Shown here piece by piece: positions 35,947 through 48,125 of a DNA stretch of 53,158 nucleotides. Position numbers and translations under genes: made by a program. Within the stretch, counting starts at the first letter, position 1; each line of letters begins with the position of its first letter. A model generated the notes under the pieces. The model was not told where the DNA came from and ran no database searches. It worked only from the letters and a program-made list of their open reading frames with translations. Origin of the DNA: Hymenoscyphus infarciens (Eukaryota; Ascomycota; Leotiomycetes; Helotiales; Helotiaceae); NCBI GenBank assembly GCA_001414345.1, contig LLCB01000366.1:1-53158 (forward strand), in the 5' to 3' direction.

Positions 35947-38438
35947 ATGGAGATCGATATGGTACCCGAGACCGTGGCAGGAGCCCCAACCCAACGAAAA
36001 AGGCGACGCCCAGCTCTCTCATGTGCTGAGTGCCGAAGGAAAAAGATCAAGTGCGACAGGACCATTCCATGCGGGCCTTGCACCCTATCAAGAAGTTCAA
36101 CATGCACCTATAGTCCGGAGGGGTTGTCGGCAAGGAAGAATCACGTAGCGACTGCCCCCTCGTCTAAACCGGCCTCAGTATCTGTCCATGGCTCTGACCT
36201 GACCACATTAACGGGGCATGTTCAAAGCACAATAGTGGAAGGTGTCTTCTCCCCATCCCCTTACCGACATTCCAACGAATCGGACAACAGCCCGACAAGA
36301 GAATCAACTTCCAGCGGCCAAAATTCCCACCCACAGAATGTGGAAGGGCTTGTTGCCCGCGTTCAGAAATTAGAATCCTTACTGGCGTCTGCATCTCTCG
36401 AAGAGCTAGGTTCAACGACTCTCTCAAAGCTACCCGCAAGAGATCTAAGGGGGAACTATTCAAAGACGAGATGGTTTGGTCAAAGTCATTGGATGCAAGC
36501 GTTTGCCCAGGTTAGTAAGCACATCTCCTCTCTAAACCACAATATTGACTTTACTAGGCAAGGAAAGTGATGTGCTTTGAGTTCTCTGATGGCGCGGGGG
36601 ACATATCGCTCAAAGATAAAGAGGCTGATCGAGAGCTAAACACCCTCGTCGAAAAGTGTAAGCTTATGTCAAGAGCTATCAAAGCCTCTCAAGCACCCCA
36701 ATGGACTTTATGGGGAACTACTTTCAAACACACAATTCCTCCACGAGACGTAGCTGGTAAGTCAATTTGTTGCAATCCTCGTGGTTTTAAATATTTTCCC
36801 GATTGTTGGAACCACGCAATCTTCTTTTCCAAGACTTGACTAACACCTTCGAAATCAGAGCGTCTCATAGAGGGATATTTGCGAACACATGAGTCCCATT
36901 ACAGGGTTCTTCATATTCCTTCCTTTCGGAAAGAATATACCCAATTTCTGAACTCACCGCAAACAGCCAGCTTAAGCTCAACTATCAAGGTTCTCCTTAC
37001 CATGTCAATTGGCGTTTGCGTATATCAATGCCCAGATGCGGAATTCGAACAGTTGAGAGCTCATGCAATCCAATGGGTTTATGCTGCACAATCGTGGCTG
37101 GCCTCCCCAGGAGAAAAGAAGAGATTACACACATCAGTGATGCAAATTCAATGCCTAGTCATCATGGGTCGAGCTCTCCACAACATCACAGGAGACTTGG
37201 TTTGGATTAACCTTGGTTCTGTCGTGCGAACCGCCATACAAATGGGCTTCCACCGTGATCCAAGATACATTCCGCGCATCTCCGTCCTGCACGCCGAAAT
37301 ACGCCGTCGACTTTGGGCTACTATTCTTGAACTGAATCTTCAAGCTTCACTCGATTCTGGGATGTCACCACTGATTTCAATCGGTGATTACGACACGGAA
37401 CCTCCGGCCAATCTCAACGATGAAGACATAACGGATTCAATGGTAACACGACCAGATTCTAGACCTAGCAATGTGTTCACACAAACCTCCATACAGCTTG
37501 CTATGATATCTTCCTATGCCACACGTCTAGAAGTTTGTCGTCTTATCAATGATTTCCGTTTCGAACCTTCATATGATGAGATTCTACGCCTCAGTGGTCT
37601 CATTACTAAAAGCTTCAAATGTAGCCATAGTTTTCTTTCTCAGGCGACCCAGACGTCTACAGAAAACCAAGGGCAAAAAGTACCTCCGTTGCAAAGGAAG
37701 TTTCTGGATCTGGTTACCCAGCGTTTTCTCCTAGCACTCCACCGCCCGTTTGCTCTGAAAGCTCGAATTGATCCTCGGTATTACTATAGCCATAAGGTCT
37801 ACGTCGAATCTGCGCTCTCAATCATGTCGCATCCTGATCCAGATTCCCGAGTCGGTTCACCTGCAACAAGTGATGTACCAGAAGATGATTACACACGACT
37901 GCGCTTGGTTTCCGGGGGCTTCTTGAAAGAAGTCATTATCCATGCCGCCGTTGTCATTTATCTGGAAATGATTCTTCCTCTCGAAGACGATCCAGCACCC
38001 ACCTCGTGCTGGGGGGAAAACGGAATCTATCGTACCCAAGTCCGCAAACTCATCGAACAAACGATAGCAATGGCTGAGAGAAGGATCCAGCTCGGAGAAA
38101 CGAACATCAAAGGTCATTTAGTGTTCAGTATTGCGTTGGGTCACATCATTGCCATGGAAGAAGGGCGGGGTAGCGAGGAGGGAATCATTTCGGCTGCGAA
38201 AAATAGTATCAAGTTTTGCATGGAAGCGTTAGAAAAGAGAATGCCTAAGCCTCACGAGAATGTCCTGGAGGAGCCGATGGGTTTGGGAGGAGATTTCAGT
38301 AGCATTGGAACACAAGATTTGGACTTTGCGATGCAGGATTGGGGAATGGAACTTGATGGTACTCCTGGGCTGACCAGTCTAGGTATGTCGACAGATGCTT
38401 GGCTTTTTCCGGCTTGGGCTAGTGAGACTACTTGGTAA
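35947..38438 (+). CDS. Zn2Cys6 fungal-specific transcription factor
   Basis: Nuclear DNA-binding regulator of 780 aa; target genes unknown. Exons 35947-36510, 36558-36756 and 36859-38438, with introns of 47 and 102 bp (GTTAGT/TACTAG and GTAAGT/ATCAG). A complete binuclear cluster is present: Cys26-x2-Cys29-x6-Cys36-x5-Cys42-x2-Cys45-x7-Cys53, preceded by QRKRRRPALS. A short coiled coil (GLVARVQKLESLLA, about 125-140) may mediate dimerisation. The fungal_trans domain contains HESHYRVLHIPSFRKEY, RTAIQMGFHRDP and EIRRRLWATILELNLQAS. Acidic, Gly-rich C-terminus. I start at MEIDMVPE, the first ATG in frame. Expected regulation: see the double CACGTG upstream. Confidence 0.93.
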
Positions 38439-39077
38439 ATGTTCTTTTTCTCTCCCTTTTGAATTGTGTCGATGGCTGTATATTAGTTTGGGCATCATGG
38501 TGTCAAAACAGGAGTTTCAGACGGATGGGAATAGGATTTTGGATACCCTCACAACTCACTTTCTCAAATACTTAGACTGGAGCAGCAAATTCAACACTTT
38601 ACTAGCCTCGTGTTTCTGCCCAGCTCAACGACGATATCTTCACTGTCGGTACAACTCTGCGTCCGATTTCTGCGCTAAATTCTGACAAGAGAGGAAAGTG
38701 GGGGAATGTCAGAAATTAGGTTTCTCTTCTGATTGGCTACAGTAGCGCGAGCTGATAAATCAACAATCAAAACAGTGTGAAATCAATGATTCCAAAGCAT
38801 TCATTTGCTCCTCAATTATCAATATCTTGGATTTGTATACTTGCTCAAACTGAAACACCAGATTGATGTTGCTGAGAAAGAATACCTAGTTGGCAAATCA
38901 AACTCCCAAATTTGATTTGAACGATTCCTCGGAGGTTTTTATATATAAAGCTACCGGGGATCAACCAACGAATCAAACTACTTGACATGAATTCAAATCC
39001 TTGGCTCCTCTCGACCTCAAGTAACAACAGCCAGGCATCGCACCCGCGTACTTGAGATATTACTACGTGATCTCGAA
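38439..39077. other. Intergenic region
   Basis: 3' flank of the Zn2Cys6 gene and promoter of the bZIP-like gene. Nothing else is recognised. Confidence 0.5.
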
Positions 39078-39830
39078 ATGGGTCGTCGAACTGAAAAGAA
39101 AGACGATGAATGGCACGGGGTCCTTGATCCACGGGAGAGAAAGAAGATACAGGATAGATTAGCTCAAAGAGCGCGTCGTAAACAGTCCCTGGCAACCTTT
39201 AAAATATTCGAATCTGACATTCATGCGACAGGCCAAAGACTAGCAGAAAGAGAAAAGGATCAATCTAAAAACACCACCCCAATATCAACCTCAAAAGCCC
39301 TCATAATCACCAGGAAACCAAAAGCCAACACCTCTCAAGCCATCCAAAAGCGATCAAAACAAATCGCACCCACAGCACCCCAAACACCCCCAACATCCCC
39401 TCTGTCTCTCTCAGAACACCCCTTCCCTCCATACTTGGGCTTCGGGCCCCTCCTAAAAATCTCTAGAACCTCACAAGCACAAATGGGTATTTACCAAGCC
39501 ATGTTCACCAACGGCTTAATTCTCTCTCTCCCATGTTCCACCTCTACAATTTCAGTTTCCAATCCACCAACAGCTTCCACGCCTCCCTCGCTTGTTCCCA
39601 CGGAAACCCAACTTACGACTGTACATTTCCAATGGATTGATCGCTTTCCTATTCCAAAACTGAGGGATCGAATGATTACTTTGAGTGATTATTTTTCCGC
39701 GGAGGACTTTTTGGGGGATTTGTTTACGGTTGATACCTTTTCGTTGAGGGAAGGGGGAATTGGGTGGGAGGAGAGGGATTGGATTGTGGAGGAGGGGTTT
39801 AAGGAGAAGTGGTGGTTTTTGTTTGTTTGA
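39078..39830 (+). CDS. bZIP-like protein with DUF3425 domain
   Basis: 250 aa, single exon, likely nuclear. The N-terminal DEWHGVLDPRERKKIQDRLA element is the conserved lead-in plus basic region of this Aspergillus-type bZIP/DUF3425 group. The C-terminal domain shows YQAMFTNGLIL, the PT-x-x-Q word, and HFQWIDRFPIPKLRDRMI (Trp186, Asp197) as in DUF3425. Two oddities: the usually invariant basic-region Asn is Asp26 (IQDRLAQRARRK), and there is no clear leucine zipper after residue 40, only a Lys/Pro/Thr-rich linker. DNA binding may therefore be altered or lost. Such genes often sit in secondary-metabolite or subtelomeric regions; here it is the last gene before the AT-rich domain. Confidence 0.85.
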   Translation: MGRRTEKKDDEWHGVLDPRERKKIQDRLAQRARRKQSLATFKIFESDIHATGQRLAEREKDQSKNTTPISTSKALIITRKPKANTSQAIQKRSKQIAPTAPQTPPTSPLSLSEHPFPPYLGFGPLLKISRTSQAQMGIYQAMFTNGLILSLPCSTSTISVSNPPTASTPPSLVPTETQLTTVHFQWIDRFPIPKLRDRMITLSDYFSAEDFLGDLFTVDTFSLREGGIGWEERDWIVEEGFKEKWWFLFV

Positions 39831-40633
39831 GGGTTTAGAGTTTTCTTGTTTCGCGAGAGGATTCATTTGGACTTTTTCGGAGCTGAATAGGCGCCTTTGG
39901 TGAAGTGTTGGTGCCGAGGTCTTGGGGTGATAACTGCAGCTTTATTGGAACATACGTGGGTTTAATTAGGGCTCCTAAATGAACATGAAATAATGAAAAT
40001 TTACGAAACAAGGAGTGTCTGAAATGAATTCAAGGCTTGATATAATTTTATGAATTAGTTGAAATAATGACTTTTCATATATTTTAGGTGGGTAGGGGGT
40101 GTAATTCACGTGATAAAACTCCGTGGTTATTATGAGATTTGGCCTAGAACCTGAGGCTAAGACAATCACGTGACTACCGGATTAATATCATAGCTACGTG
40201 ACTAGCTTTTGCTACTGTTTAGTACTTATTCTAGGTATATAACGGTTTACTATATATATTATATATAATATTAATAATTAGAGAGCAACTAAGAACTGCT
40301 GGTTTAGGCTTATATATAACACGGATAATTATTAATCCTAGCTAAATAATTTTATCTGAATTTTATAAAACGTTTTATAAAGCTATACTAATTATATTAT
40401 ATAAAGTGAATTATCTAAAAAATATAAGAAACGAATAATGAATTCAAAGGTGTCTTTTATATAGTTTATTTAGTAGGCCTAGGTTTAATACTTACTAAAT
40501 ATACTTATACTAAGACTTTTCTATACCTCGCTAGTCAAGTTATATATATAAGAGATTACTTTCACGTATTTCACCGAACCCGGCTATAAGTTCTCTGATT
40601 TATAATCTGTCTCTTATACTATAATCATATTCT
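39831..40633. other. Transition into AT-rich, RIP-degraded DNA
   Basis: Normal composition to about 39,950, then progressively A/T-rich. CACGTGA-type words occur at 40,105 and 40,167 with a related TACGTGAC near 40,195. A segment here (about 40,297-40,500) recurs in reverse orientation at about 47 kb. No coding sequence. Confidence 0.55.
40330..40480. repeat. RIP-mutated repeat, reverse copy of 47,025-47,160
   Basis: The reverse complement of about 40,340-40,470 aligns with about 47,030-47,150, sharing GATAATTCACTTTATATA, TATAATTAGTATA and the 20-bp perfect palindrome centred at 40371/72 (TTTATAAAACGTTTTATAAA; 40362-40381 and 47102-47121). Differences are mostly C/T and G/A, as expected for RIP. 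Identity of the element is unknown. Confidence 0.7.
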
Positions 40634-40641
40634 AAATAGAT

Positions 40642-41179
40642 TAGTGTTTTAGCTTTTCTCGCCTTAGTTAGCCTAGTACTTAGAATAGAATAGGCTACTT
40701 ACCTAGGTAAGAATAGGAGAGGCTAGACTAGATTAGAATTAAGGCTAGGCTAAGTTTAGTAGGCTAAGTACTCTAACTAGGATAGGAGTAGCTAGGAAAG
40801 TTCTAAAAATAGGCTAGGAGTAGCTAGGTAGATAAAAAAAGGAGGCTAGGCTAGAGTAGGATTAGGAAGGCAACTCTCTAATTAAGACCTAGACCCTCTT
40901 TTCTACCTATCTTCTAGATATTAAGCGAAATTAGTAACCTAGACTCTCTTTTCAACCCGCCTTCTAAGCTTTAAGCGAAATTAACTAGCCTAACTCTTCC
41001 TATCCTAGCCTCTCTATTTAGTAAGGAAAGGTAAGTAATAACTATAGAATAGGAGTAGCTAAGAAAGCTAGAATTTAAGGATAGGAGACAGTAGGATAGC
41101 CTTAAAATAGAGGTAGGAGAGAGAAGGAGCGTCGAGGCAGGATAGGATAACAGATTAGGCGGGGAAACCCAAAACACTG
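40642..41179. mobile_element. hAT-like MITE, copy 1 (538 bp)
   Basis: Left end TAGTGTTTTAGCTTTTCTCG and right end (read inward on the other strand) CAGTGTTTTGGGTTTCCCCG are terminal inverted repeats differing mainly by C-to-T changes. It is flanked by a perfect 8-bp target duplication AAATAGAT at 40634-40641 and 41180-41187. There is no open frame. Almost no CA/TG dinucleotides inside, so it is RIP-mutated, the left end more than the right. The 8-bp duplication and CAGTG terminus fit the hAT superfamily; it would need a transposase from elsewhere. Confidence 0.85.
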
Positions 41180-41281
41180 AAATAGATTGCCAACAGCTAG
41201 TTTATAAAAGGAACGGGCTCTAGTCACACTTCTCCATAAACCAATCCAATACTCCTCTCCATCTTCCGCTTCAAAGGCCTC

Positions 41282-41626
41282 CTAGCCTCTGCAACCACCT
41301 GAACAAGAGCCAAGCCATCCCGAAATTCCCTTGTTCTCCTCCTTATCACTCTGTCCACCCCTCAAGGTAATTTCCGTCATATCTCCCAGCTCCATAACCA
41401 TCCCCTTAGGTGGAAGTCGAGAAGGGTCATATCCAGCACGAGAGGATTTCATCAAGCAAATGCTGCAGTATCGGTGTTTATGGGTGCTTGTTAGATCGTA
41501 GGCTGCGCATGATCGATGGCGAAGATGTTGGCCTCTCTCGCTTACTGGGACGAGATCGCAGTATGTGATTTTGGGGTTAAGGTCTGGGTGTTTGCAGAAG
41601 AATACTTCGCGGGTGACTTTGCACAT
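41282..41626 (-). CDS. Small Cys-rich protein of the MC-x8-C-x-H family (member E)
   Basis: 114 aa, single exon, starting MCKVTREVFFCKHP. Pattern Cys2-x8-Cys11-x-His13-x9-C-x16-C-x13-C-x2-C (TYCDL, RSCAAY, YCSICLMK). The CSIC knuckle and x13 spacing match members A-C. The C-terminus ends with a small GSCSGGCRG tail. No signal peptide. It sits alone in a small GC-balanced island between the hAT-like MITE and the main AT-rich domain, only about 100 bp from the MITE, so its 3' UTR may overlap repeat DNA. Function unknown. Confidence 0.75.
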   Translation of the reverse strand: MCKVTREVFFCKHPDLNPKITYCDLVPVSERGQHLRHRSCAAYDLTSTHKHRYCSICLMKSSRAGYDPSRLPPKGMVMELGDMTEITLRGGQSDKEENKGISGWLGSCSGGCRG

Positions 41627-41993
41627 CTTATTCTTAGAAGGGGTAGTTGATAATATGTTTGAAGTTGATGAGTAAGGGGGCTCCTTTCGTCCACCAATTA
41701 ATGCTGATTTTTTGTTTTGGATGGATTTAACATTGTTGTTGGTATTTTGACAAGGAGTTTGAGGAAACCTGGCTGGCTATGAATAATTATTTATGCTGAA
41801 GAGCGGCGCCAAGGTGGCCATTCATGATATTATGCATTCACTGATAAAACATCTTACTCTGGGTATCATTCACCGACAGAAAATTTGGATAGTCTTATAA
41901 TAACGTTTCACTGGTTGCTTGATGTCCCTACTGGCAGAGGAAGCCAACTGAACCCATCAACGTCGTAAACATCGCCGTTATATCCCCACCAGC

Positions 41994-42679
41994 TTGTCAA
42001 CGACACCCCCGGAGGCTCATGCACCCTACGTGACAGAGTCTGGAGTTCGAGTCACATTGCTTGAAAACTGGGAACTCATCTACACCAAAGCCAGATGGCA
42101 AAAGCCGGGAGTGATGCTGGCGAAAAACAACTGGCACTCCCATGTTTCAAGCCAACTTTCATGCCACACTCAGATGCTACCAATCTATTCAAAACTTTGT
42201 ATATTACGGAGAAAGATCTGTTAAGTGTGGAAAGAGTCAGACGGATCTTCGCGACCTGGTTGGATGCGAAGTATCTCACCGGCCTTAATGGGTAAACTCT
42301 CATCAACTCTGCAAATTACATCACCCGGGAGTTGCCCACCGGCAGATTTTGGGCCGACATTTCGTAGAGAGGCTGAGGAGAAACCATCAAACGAGCTGCT
42401 TCAAGTGGGCCAATCGAAAGAAAGCTCGTTGATAAAGGTCCAATTATGGATTCTGCCAAAAAGACAAAATTTGGAGTAGACTCGAGGTTTTGCTTGCCCC
42501 ATGCTAATGGAGCTAATCGTCAAATCCCAGAGTTGATCACCGAGATACAACGTAGAGCTGGTTGTCGTGGTTTTGTGGTACCGTTTTCCGAAGATGTTGA
42601 ATCCCTTTGGAAACGACTTAATAACAAGTATATTGTTCTCACTATTATTAAAAAGACCTCCTATCTTACGGTATCCTAG
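41994..42679 (+). pseudogene. Possible coding remnant at the edge of the AT-rich domain
   Basis: Normal-composition DNA with successive open stretches in different frames: 41994-42224 (VRVTLLENWELIYTKARW; no ATG start), 42095-42295 (FKTLYITEKDLLSVERVRR) and 42446-42679 (ELITEIQRRAGCRGFVVP). The translations look protein-like in composition, but shift frame and end where RIP-type DNA starts. I recognise no family. It could be a gene truncated by the repeat domain, or a multi-exon gene I cannot assemble. Confidence 0.3.
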
Positions 42680-42934
42680 ATCTACAAAAGTTTGAAAACG
42701 ATGTAACTATAATAAATCCTAAATCATAGAGCTTAAATTAAGAAGTATATAGCTCTTTAGAGCTAAATTATAAATCGTAAACTGTAAATTAATAAATGAA
42801 GATTTTTTAAAAGCTATTAAGATATAAATCAAAATCGTTATATTAATAAACGTCAAGCTTAAAGGTATTTATAATACTTAAATTATAAAGCTTAAATTAT
42901 AAATTCAAGTATAAGATAAGTTAGAAAATAGAAG

Positions 42935-42938
<4 letters not shown>

Positions 42939-42965
<27 letters not shown>
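42939..42965. repeat. (TA)n microsatellite
   Basis: About 13 uninterrupted TA dinucleotides near the left border of the AT-rich domain. Confidence 0.9.
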
Positions 42966-44759
42966 CTATTAAATATATTTATATTATAATTACTTAATAC
43001 TTACTTTTAATTAATATATACTCTCTAGTATTATATTAAATATAAGTACGATATAGTTTTAAATCTAGTACTATTTAAAAGAGATATATACTTAATATAA
43101 ATAATAATATTATATAAATATCTAATAAATAAGAGTGAAAAAGAGATAACTAAAACTTTTAATACTAGAAAAATAGCTATAATTTAACTTAAAAATAAGA
43201 GATACTAAGCCTAGTTAAGTAGTTAGTAAATAATTAGTAATATATCACTTAAAGTACTTAAATAATTATATTTTAAGATTATTTAAACACTTTAGAGCCT
43301 ATTTAGCTTACTATAAGATAATTATAAATTATCTAATAAATTACTAGGACCTTTTAATAGTAGCTTAGTATATATTTATTTAATTATCTAATTATCTAAT
43401 AATAAATTCTATAATCGTTTAGCTCTTTAATTATAATTATTAGTATATCGACGATAAATTTTAGTTCTATTACTAGCTACTACTATATATCTAATTACTC
43501 TTATATTACCTAGTAAAATTAAGTATTTTAATTTCTTATTTTCCTACTAATTTTATCTATTACTTTTATTACTTTTATCTTTTAATATACTTCTAAATCG
43601 CTCTTAAAAAAAGCCTAATAGAGAGAAGAAGACTTTATAACTTATAATATCTTTTTACTATTAGAATTCGTTAAAGATTAGAGAGAGAGAGAAGAAGTAA
43701 GTAATACTACTCTTACTAAGGCTATATTTAATATATAAGCTAAAAGGCATAGTAATCTACTTAAAGATAGCTATATATACTAAGTTAAATATAGTAATTT
43801 AAGAGAGAAATATAAGTAGGTATATTAATTACTTTATATCTTAAGATTTAATTAGAATAGTAAAGAAGAAGTAGTTATAGTAAGTTACGAGTTAAGTTTG
43901 AATTTACTTACTTTTTTATACTCTAAGCCTTTTTTTTTCACAGCTTTCTCTCTCTTTTCTTTAGAAGACAGGAAATAAAAGTACTTTAAAAGAGATAAAG
44001 CCTAGCTAGAAAGAAGCGCTATATCTAATTATCTCTCTTCTATATTACTTATTAGTTTAAAGTAAGTATAATAAATATAAACTAAAAAATAGATAATTCT
44101 TAAAAAAACCCTCTTTTTTTAAAAAAAAGTCACTACTTCTATATAAGGTTAATAAAGTTAATAAAGTATATTAAGACTTTATAAAAATAAAGATAGATAT
44201 AAGATTATCTGTTTTTATTATATAAAGGTTATAGAGTAATAGAGGATATATAGAGCTCTCGTTTTCTATTATCTAGAGTAGACTAATATATATTATTATT
44301 AATAAATAGGTAAAAGAGTATCTAAAAAGAGTGGAAATTAAGGAATTTTTTAAAAAGCTCGGATTTTAAAAAAAGTAGACAAATTCAAGCTTAACTCGTA
44401 ACTTATTATACTATTAAAAAGAGAGTTTAGATTTCTTATTTAAAAGTAAGTAAATTAAACTATGATTAAATTTAATACTAATATATCTTATAAAAACATA
44501 CTTAATTAAAGAAGTAGAAGAAGAAGACTTTCTCTTAATATACTATAATATACGATCTATATATTAAGTAATTAGCTACTAGTAAAGATAGCTATTCTAA
44601 GAGCTAAAAGAATACAACTAATATCTTAGAGTTATCTATTTCTAATAATTCTAATAGCTTTAATAATTTAGATAACTCTCTCTAGACAAGTACTAATACT
44701 ACTAATTTAGAAGTTTAAGAGCTCTCTATTCTCAAGTATATAGAAATACTAGTTAATCC

Positions 44760-45360
44760 TATACTATCCTACGCTAAGAACTATAGTAATATTATTACTA
44801 TTAATATAGAAGAGGAAATTTAAGCTTAAATTAATCTCTATTAGAATAAGAGAGTCTATATAAGTTATAAGAAAGAGATAAAAAGAGCTAAAAGAAAGGC
44901 TAAAAAGAAGGCTAAAAAGAAGAAGAAAGAGAAGAAAAAAGAGACTTTAATACCTTAGCTAGCTTCTTAGAAGTAGAGAGCTTCTAAAAAGCTAATACTA
45001 GTAAAGAGAAAGAAGCTCTCTAAAGTAGAAGAGATAATAAATATAAGTAAGAGTATTACTTTTATAGCTTAATCCTTTTCTACTATTAATCTACTATTAG
45101 GTAAGCTAGAGAAAATTCCTAGGAAGATAGTAGATAAGATACTTTATAAGTAAGTACTTAAGAAGATATAAAAGAAGAATTATTTAACTACTTAAGATAT
45201 ACTTTATATTATATAATTAATAAGAAACTATAAGCTCTTAATAGAGTATCTCTCTATTAAAGATAATCTATAATTATATAAGAAATAGCTTTAGCTTATA
45301 ATTAATAGAAATAGAGAGAATTATTCTATAAATCACTTTATTATTCTTAAACTTCTAAAA
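44760..45360 (+). pseudogene. RIP-inactivated protein-coding remnant, probably transposon-derived
   Basis: In one plus frame the translation stays protein-like for about 200 codons, interrupted only by TAG/TAA at positions where Gln (CAG/CAA) or Trp is plausible, as RIP would produce. A lysine-rich tract (KRAKRKAKKKAKKKKKEKKK, 44,879-44,938) and amphipathic KLEKIPRKIVDKILYK follow. A transposase or gag-like origin is a guess; no catalytic motif is seen. Confidence 0.35.
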
Positions 45361-47024
45361 TATACTTCTAGTAATTTAGAGGAGGTTTAATAGTGTCTTA
45401 GTATTAGTTTAGTTAGATTTCTTACTTATAATAGACTTTACTTATAATAAATACTTTTAATTCAAAACCCTTATTTAGATATATCTTAGTAACTAGAAGT
45501 TTAGTTAAGTAAGCTTTATAAAACCGATTTAATATATTCTAGAGACACTCTATAATAATACTATCTATTATAGTATATAATCGCTCTAAAAAACAAGCTT
45601 ATTAGTAGCTTTCTAGTAGTATCAAAATTATATAATTCTATTAGATATTTATAATATAATTAATTTTCAAAGTTAAGTTATTATATAAAACACTTACTTT
45701 ATTAGTACGTATTTCTCTAACTTAAAGAGTGTTTTAGTATATTAATTTATTATCTTCTATCTCTCTTTTCTATATAATTATCTTATATTCTAATAGCTAT
45801 TTAATCTCTTTACTTATTACTAAGTCTTCTTATATAAGAATTAGTATAATACCTAGTTCTATTAATATAATTATTATCTCTAGCTTAATTCTTATACTCG
45901 TCGAATTTAAGCTTAATCCTCTTAATATAATTAGACTCTATAATAAAGCTTAAAATATAATATAAAATATATAAATCTAGTACTATATATATCTAAGCCT
46001 TTATCTTAAAAGTATATAGTACTCTAAGTAGCTTAAACCTTACTCTTAATATACTAAATATATACTCTATTCTATCTATATTAGAAAAGTCTTATTAGTT
46101 TAAAAGTTTAAAAGACTAAGCTTTTATTAATTAGAGAATTAGATAGCGATATTACTAGTAATATTTTAGAGAAGTCTATAATATTTATTATATTATATTA
46201 AGTGATTTAATCGATATTAGAATTCTAAGAAGAACTAATAAGATATTAATTATTAGTAGAAAAATAATTAATCTAGAGAATAAGAGTTCTTCTAGTTAAG
46301 AGTTAATAGTATACTTAGTTTTAGTATTTTCTAAAAATAAAGATAAAGTTATATAATTTTAATAGTAAAATCTAATTATTAAGAGATTACTCTTCTTATT
46401 ATTAGTTTAATATATAACTCTATAATAACTTTTAGATATAATAAAGTATATTTTAAAGAGTAAATAAAGATTATATAATATTTATTTAGTATTATAAGAT
46501 ACTAGTATTAAAAACCTAATATCTATTAGTAACTCTAAGTCTATAACTATATTATAAAGTATCTTAGTCTAGAACTAGTATTAAAAATTATAGTAGAATT
46601 ATCTGCTTTTTTAAGTTTCTTAAGTTAAAAGCTTCTTTTAATAATTATATCTCTAATATAGAATCTATACTTACTAAGTTCTCTAACTACTCTCTCTTTC
46701 TTATCTCTTCTAACTCTCTTCTCTAAAATCTTAGCTTATATATTAAAGTCCTTCTATAAATCTTTTATTTAAAGAATATTAAGTATCTATCTTAGTAATA
46801 TATAAAGAATCTCTAAACTTTTATAAAAAATCACTTATTTCTCTAGATCTATAAAAGCTTACTAATACGTCGTATTTAAGAGCTTCTAGCCTAGTAATTT
46901 ACTAACTAATTTCTAAGCTATATATACTATATATTTATATCTAGAACTATAATATATTTCTAGCTTTAAATAAAATAGAGAGAATTAGATAGCGAGCTAG
47001 CTAGACTTATAAAATAAACTATAT

Positions 47025-47160
47025 AAGAAACACTTTTATAGTTATTATTCGTTTAGAATATCTATTAGATAATTCACTTTATATAGTATAATTAGTATAA
47101 CTTTATAAAACGTTTTATAAAATTTATATAAAATTATTTAGTTTTATCTTAGTTTCTTAG
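47025..47160. repeat. RIP-mutated repeat, reverse copy of 40.33-40.48 kb
   Basis: Partner of the repeat near 40,330-40,480 in opposite orientation. It contains the same 20-bp palindrome at 47102-47121, and flanking words differ by transitions. Confidence 0.7.
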
Positions 47161-48086
47161 CCTCTTATATAATAAGCTACGTTAATATTTTTAGAAGTAA
47201 GCTAAAAGAATTCTTTATTAAGTCTAGCCTAGTCTATAATAGATAATTAGTAAAGAATACGTCTTTTTATAAAAGTCTAAGAGCTAATAGTAATAGCTTT
47301 AGTAATAAACGTGAACTTAGTTTTAATAGAGAGTAATACTCTAAATCTAGACTTTCTTTTAGAATAAATATAGAGTAGAATTAAAACTATTTAGATATAA
47401 ACTTCTTATTATAATAGCTTTTAAATTAGCTATAATATAGCTAATATTAAATATAAAAGAGAGTCTTATAATATACTAAATATATACTTAGTACTAAAAT
47501 TATTATTATTAGCTCTTAGACGCTCTAGTTAAGCCTAATCTACTTTGATATTAATAGCTATAAAAAGAAAAATAAAGTAGAAGTAAAATTAATTAATATA
47601 TATTTAAGTTATATAAGTCGAGTTTACTAAAAAAGTAGCTAAGAAAATAAGCTAATATTAGCTAAGATTAATAACTCTCTATATCACGTATAAGCCTAAA
47701 CTAGTTTACTCTCTATATATTAACTATCTTATAATCTAACTTTTATATTAATATAATAATAGCTACTACTCTAGAGACTCTTTTTAGTATAAAGATAGAG
47801 CTTATCTTTCTCTTTTTTCTTATCTAAAAATTATCTAACTTGCTTTTCTTCTATTAAGAATTATTCTCTATACTACTAGATCTATATTATAGAATATAGA
47901 AAATATAACTTATATTATACTAAGCTTCTACTATAGTACTTCTTTATACTAAACTATTTATATAATAGTACTATATTATATTACTTTTAAGTAAAAAAGT
48001 CTAACTTCTCTATTTTAAAAAATATTTAATTTACTTATAAAAGCTACTAATACTAATAATATTATTATATTTAATAATAACTATAG

Positions 48087-48088
<2 letters not shown>

Positions 48089-48123
<35 letters not shown>
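48089..48123. repeat. (TC)17 microsatellite
   Basis: A 35-bp pure TC run within the AT-rich domain. It contains no CA/TG and therefore is not a RIP target. Confidence 0.95.
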
Positions 48124-48125
<2 letters not shown>

